Assembly: GCA_047602755.1 (NCBI GenBank)
Contig: JBLKOM010000002.1
Span: 186,001-250,000, forward strand
Length of the DNA stretch: 64,000 bases
Direction of reading: 5' to 3'
Source: JACJVV01 sp047602755
GTDB lineage: Archaea; Nanobdellota; Nanobdellia; Woesearchaeales; JACJVV01
Part shown: positions 62,685 through 64,000 of the stretch, in pieces
Layout of the letters: the number at the start of each line of letters is the position of its first letter
Numbering within the stretch: position 1 is the stretch's first letter
Notes under the pieces: model-generated
Told to the model about the DNA's origin: nothing
Database searches by the model: none
The model's input: only the letters and a program-made list of their open reading frames with translations
Translations under genes and position numbers: made by a program

Positions 62685-62703
62685 TTTTTGTTTATATTTC
62701 TCA

Positions 62704-63174
62704 TTATCTGTATGATAATTCTATTTTCTTTAAAATTTCTTTTTGTAATGTTTTAATATAAAGCATTACTTGAAGTTCAATACTCCTCCACTCATTTATG
62801 GATGTGAAACTTCCATAATAATGTATTCCATTTCTTTTAGTCCTTATTTTCTCAAAAAAATTGAAGTCTAGTTCTAAATCTTCATATTTAACGCATAAAT
62901 ATGCAAACAAGCATTTATGATTCATTGATTTTATCTTATCGAATAAAAGTAATGCTTCTGCAAGAGAATGAATAACATCATAAGCTAATTTATAAACTGT
63001 ATTTGCTCTATCATTTTTATCTTTCAACTCTTCAATAGTCTTCAAATCTTCATCTGCTATTGCTAAAACTGTATTTATTCTGCCTAAATTAATCTCTTTT
63101 TGTGGAAGTAGCATTCCATCTGCTTCGCATTTTAAGAAAACCTGTTCTTTGGCTTCATGCTTTGGCATTTGCAT
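62704..63174 (-). CDS. HEPN-domain protein of NTase/HEPN pair 3
   Basis: A 156-aa helical HEPN-like protein. It has VYKLAYDVIHSLAEALLLFD and the C-terminal RTKRNGIHYYGSF. Here the RN-x3-Y-x-G signature contains a His (RNGIHYYG), close to but one residue shorter than the RX4HXY of HepT toxins. So this is the most likely active member of the three. ATG 63174 overlaps the nucleotidyltransferase gene by 20 bases; ATG 63168 is an alternative. Confidence 0.75.
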   Translation of the reverse strand: MQMPKHEAKEQVFLKCEADGMLLPQKEINLGRINTVLAIADEDLKTIEELKDKNDRANTVYKLAYDVIHSLAEALLLFDKIKSMNHKCLFAYLCVKYEDLELDFNFFEKIRTKRNGIHYYGSFTSINEWRSIELQVMLYIKTLQKEILKKIELSYR

Positions 63175-63715
63175 TAACCTCTATAAAATTTATATCTCCT
63201 TTAATTATATCTCCTTTTATTATGCTGTAAAGTAAATCCTTATTGTATTTCTTTATTTCATGCTTATTTTTGCATGAAAAAATTTGTATTTCTCTTCCAA
63301 GCTTATCTTCATAATCTGTTTTTTCAAACTCGTCATCATCCCCATAAAAAAATAAATCTATATCGCTTTTTTCATGCCAATCCCATCTAGAAAAACTTCC
63401 AAAAAGAATTATGGCTTTTGGCTTTTTCAGAGAACATAAATGGTTTAGCAGACCTGAATCATGTAGATTTCTTAATGCATAAATTCTTTTTAGATTTTGG
63501 TATTCTGGCTTATCATAACAGCTAATATAATAAGGCATTTTTTTTGTAGGCTTGTACTTCTTTATAATGTTTTCATTGCATAACACTTTAAGCCATTTGC
63601 TGACTTTGTTATCAGCGATCTTGGCAATCTTTTGTATTTCTGAAAAATGCCATTGTTTTGTTGGATGTTGAAAAAATAAATTCATTATTTCCATTTTTTT
63701 ATTGTCTTTTTGCAT
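63155..63715 (-). CDS. winged-helix + minimal nucleotidyltransferase, pair 3
   Basis: A 186-aa protein. Winged helix with QHPTKQWHFSEIQKIAKIAD at residues 15-34 and a basic wing (KKYKPTKKMPYY). The MNT domain has FGSFSRWDWHEKSDIDLFF with the two catalytic Asp residues, then an acidic loop GDDDEFEKTD. The ATG at 63715 is about 29 bases from TTTATAAA (63741-63748), so the message is probably leaderless. Pair 3 is the last gene set before the window edge; beyond it only A+T-rich sequence. Confidence 0.8.
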   Translation of the reverse strand: MQKDNKKMEIMNLFFQHPTKQWHFSEIQKIAKIADNKVSKWLKVLCNENIIKKYKPTKKMPYYISCYDKPEYQNLKRIYALRNLHDSGLLNHLCSLKKPKAIILFGSFSRWDWHEKSDIDLFFYGDDDEFEKTDYEDKLGREIQIFSCKNKHEIKKYNKDLLYSIIKGDIIKGDINFIEVNANAKA

Positions 63716-63716
63716 T

Positions 63717-63739
63717 TTACTTACTTATAAGGTAAGTAA
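63717..63739 (-). promoter_or_regulatory. inverted-repeat operator candidate of pair 3
   Basis: TTACTTAC (63717-63724) and GTAAGTAA (63732-63739) are perfect 8-bp inverted arms around a 7-base centre. They fill the interval between the TATA box at 63741-63748 and the ATG at 63715. Confidence 0.5.
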
Positions 63740-63949
63740 TTTTATAAACTTTTTGATTATGCATTGTTCTCTTTATTAATAATATTTTTTGCAAAAAAAC
63801 AGCATTATTTTCAGTAAAATCGAAATATCTCTAAATAATGAAAAATAATTTCAAAAGGATTATAAAATTGGGAAAATAATTTGGTATTTCTGAAATATTT
63901 TTAAAATAAACTTTGATGTTCATCTAAGAATGGTTAAATATTTCATAAT

Positions 63950-63984
63950 AATTCACAATCTACCAATTACTCTAATAATTTTTC
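63950..63984 (+). repeat. diverged repeat, copy 2
   Basis: AATTCACAATCTACCAATTA and CTCTAATAATTTTTC match the sequence at 60344-60380. The 285-base stretch from 63716 to the window edge has no gene I can see; it holds the operator and TATA box of pair 3 and then this repeat. A third copy outside the window is possible. Confidence 0.4.
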
Positions 63985-64000
63985 ATGCCCTTTGATTAGT

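Noticed and set aside
59326..63715. CRISPR or phage region
   Set aside because: No regularly spaced repeats, integrase, terminase or capsid genes are present; the ORF6N gene alone does not make a prophage.

Overview
The window is a strongly A+T-rich, gene-dense archaeal chromosome segment. The information-processing genes are archaeal/eukaryote-like: PCNA, replication factor C large subunit, archaeal RNase J, IF5B, Elp3, fibrillarin, a Nop5-type protein and HerA. Two tRNA genes carry bulge-helix-bulge introns, and promoters look like BRE/TATA elements with several leaderless starts. The short divergent core proteins, the many lineage-specific proteins and the pilin-like N-terminus of one secreted protein suggest a DPANN archaeon, most likely Woesearchaeota-like. 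That placement is an impression from protein style, not a phylogeny.

Layout. 0-10.4 kb: CTP synthase, a radical SAM protein, PCNA, a methyltransferase, RNase J, two large unknown proteins (810 and 516 aa) and a Nudix-like protein. 10.6-24.1 kb: a locus built around a Tad/archaellum-type secretion ATPase and a long (762 aa) TadC/FlaJ-like membrane platform. It also holds three paralogous four-helix membrane proteins, a MinD/ParA ATPase, small helical proteins, five coiled-coil or proline-rich soluble proteins and a 58-aa ribbon-helix-helix regulator. tRNA-Leu(CAA), with one intron, and tRNA-His(GTG), with two introns, lie on its left side. 24-32 kb: Nop5-like protein, UMP kinase with an SMR-type transporter pair, an acidic protein/GNAT/methyltransferase operon, RfcL and ValRS. 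32-36 kb: a pilin-like protein translationally coupled to a 939-aa secreted protein with a Pro-Thr linker. 36-50 kb: TrhO-like rhodanese, Elp3, CysRS and CysE with an unknown protein between, IF5B, a PUA-domain protein, a Hanks-type kinase, DUF371 and HerA. 50-54.7 kb: LmbE deacetylase, GT4 glycosyltransferase and an exported Lon-like protease as one overlapping cluster, a candidate structured ncRNA, and fibrillarin. 54.7-59.3 kb: a 1475-aa membrane protein with FG-GAP repeats, encoded behind a 47-aa ribbon-helix-helix protein. 59.3-64 kb: an accessory island of three nucleotidyltransferase/HEPN pairs and an ORF6N gene interrupted by a 92-bp insertion.

Most notable: (1) the Tad-like locus with triplicated membrane proteins and no recognisable pilin or prepilin peptidase next to it; (2) a tRNA-His with two introns, the second at 59/60 in a near-perfect BHB fold; (3) a promoter class in which ACT-N4-AGT sits about one helical turn upstream of CGAAA-NN-TATA, in front of several lineage-specific genes and one probable ncRNA; (4) the NTase/HEPN island, where each pair has its own dyad between TATA box and predicted start; (5) the 92-bp insertion flanked by TATTATA, whose exact removal restores the ORF6N reading frame; (6) a ribbon-helix-helix/giant-membrane-protein operon with an 11-bp-periodic operator over its own start codon. 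All of this was read by eye; no database search or folding program was run.
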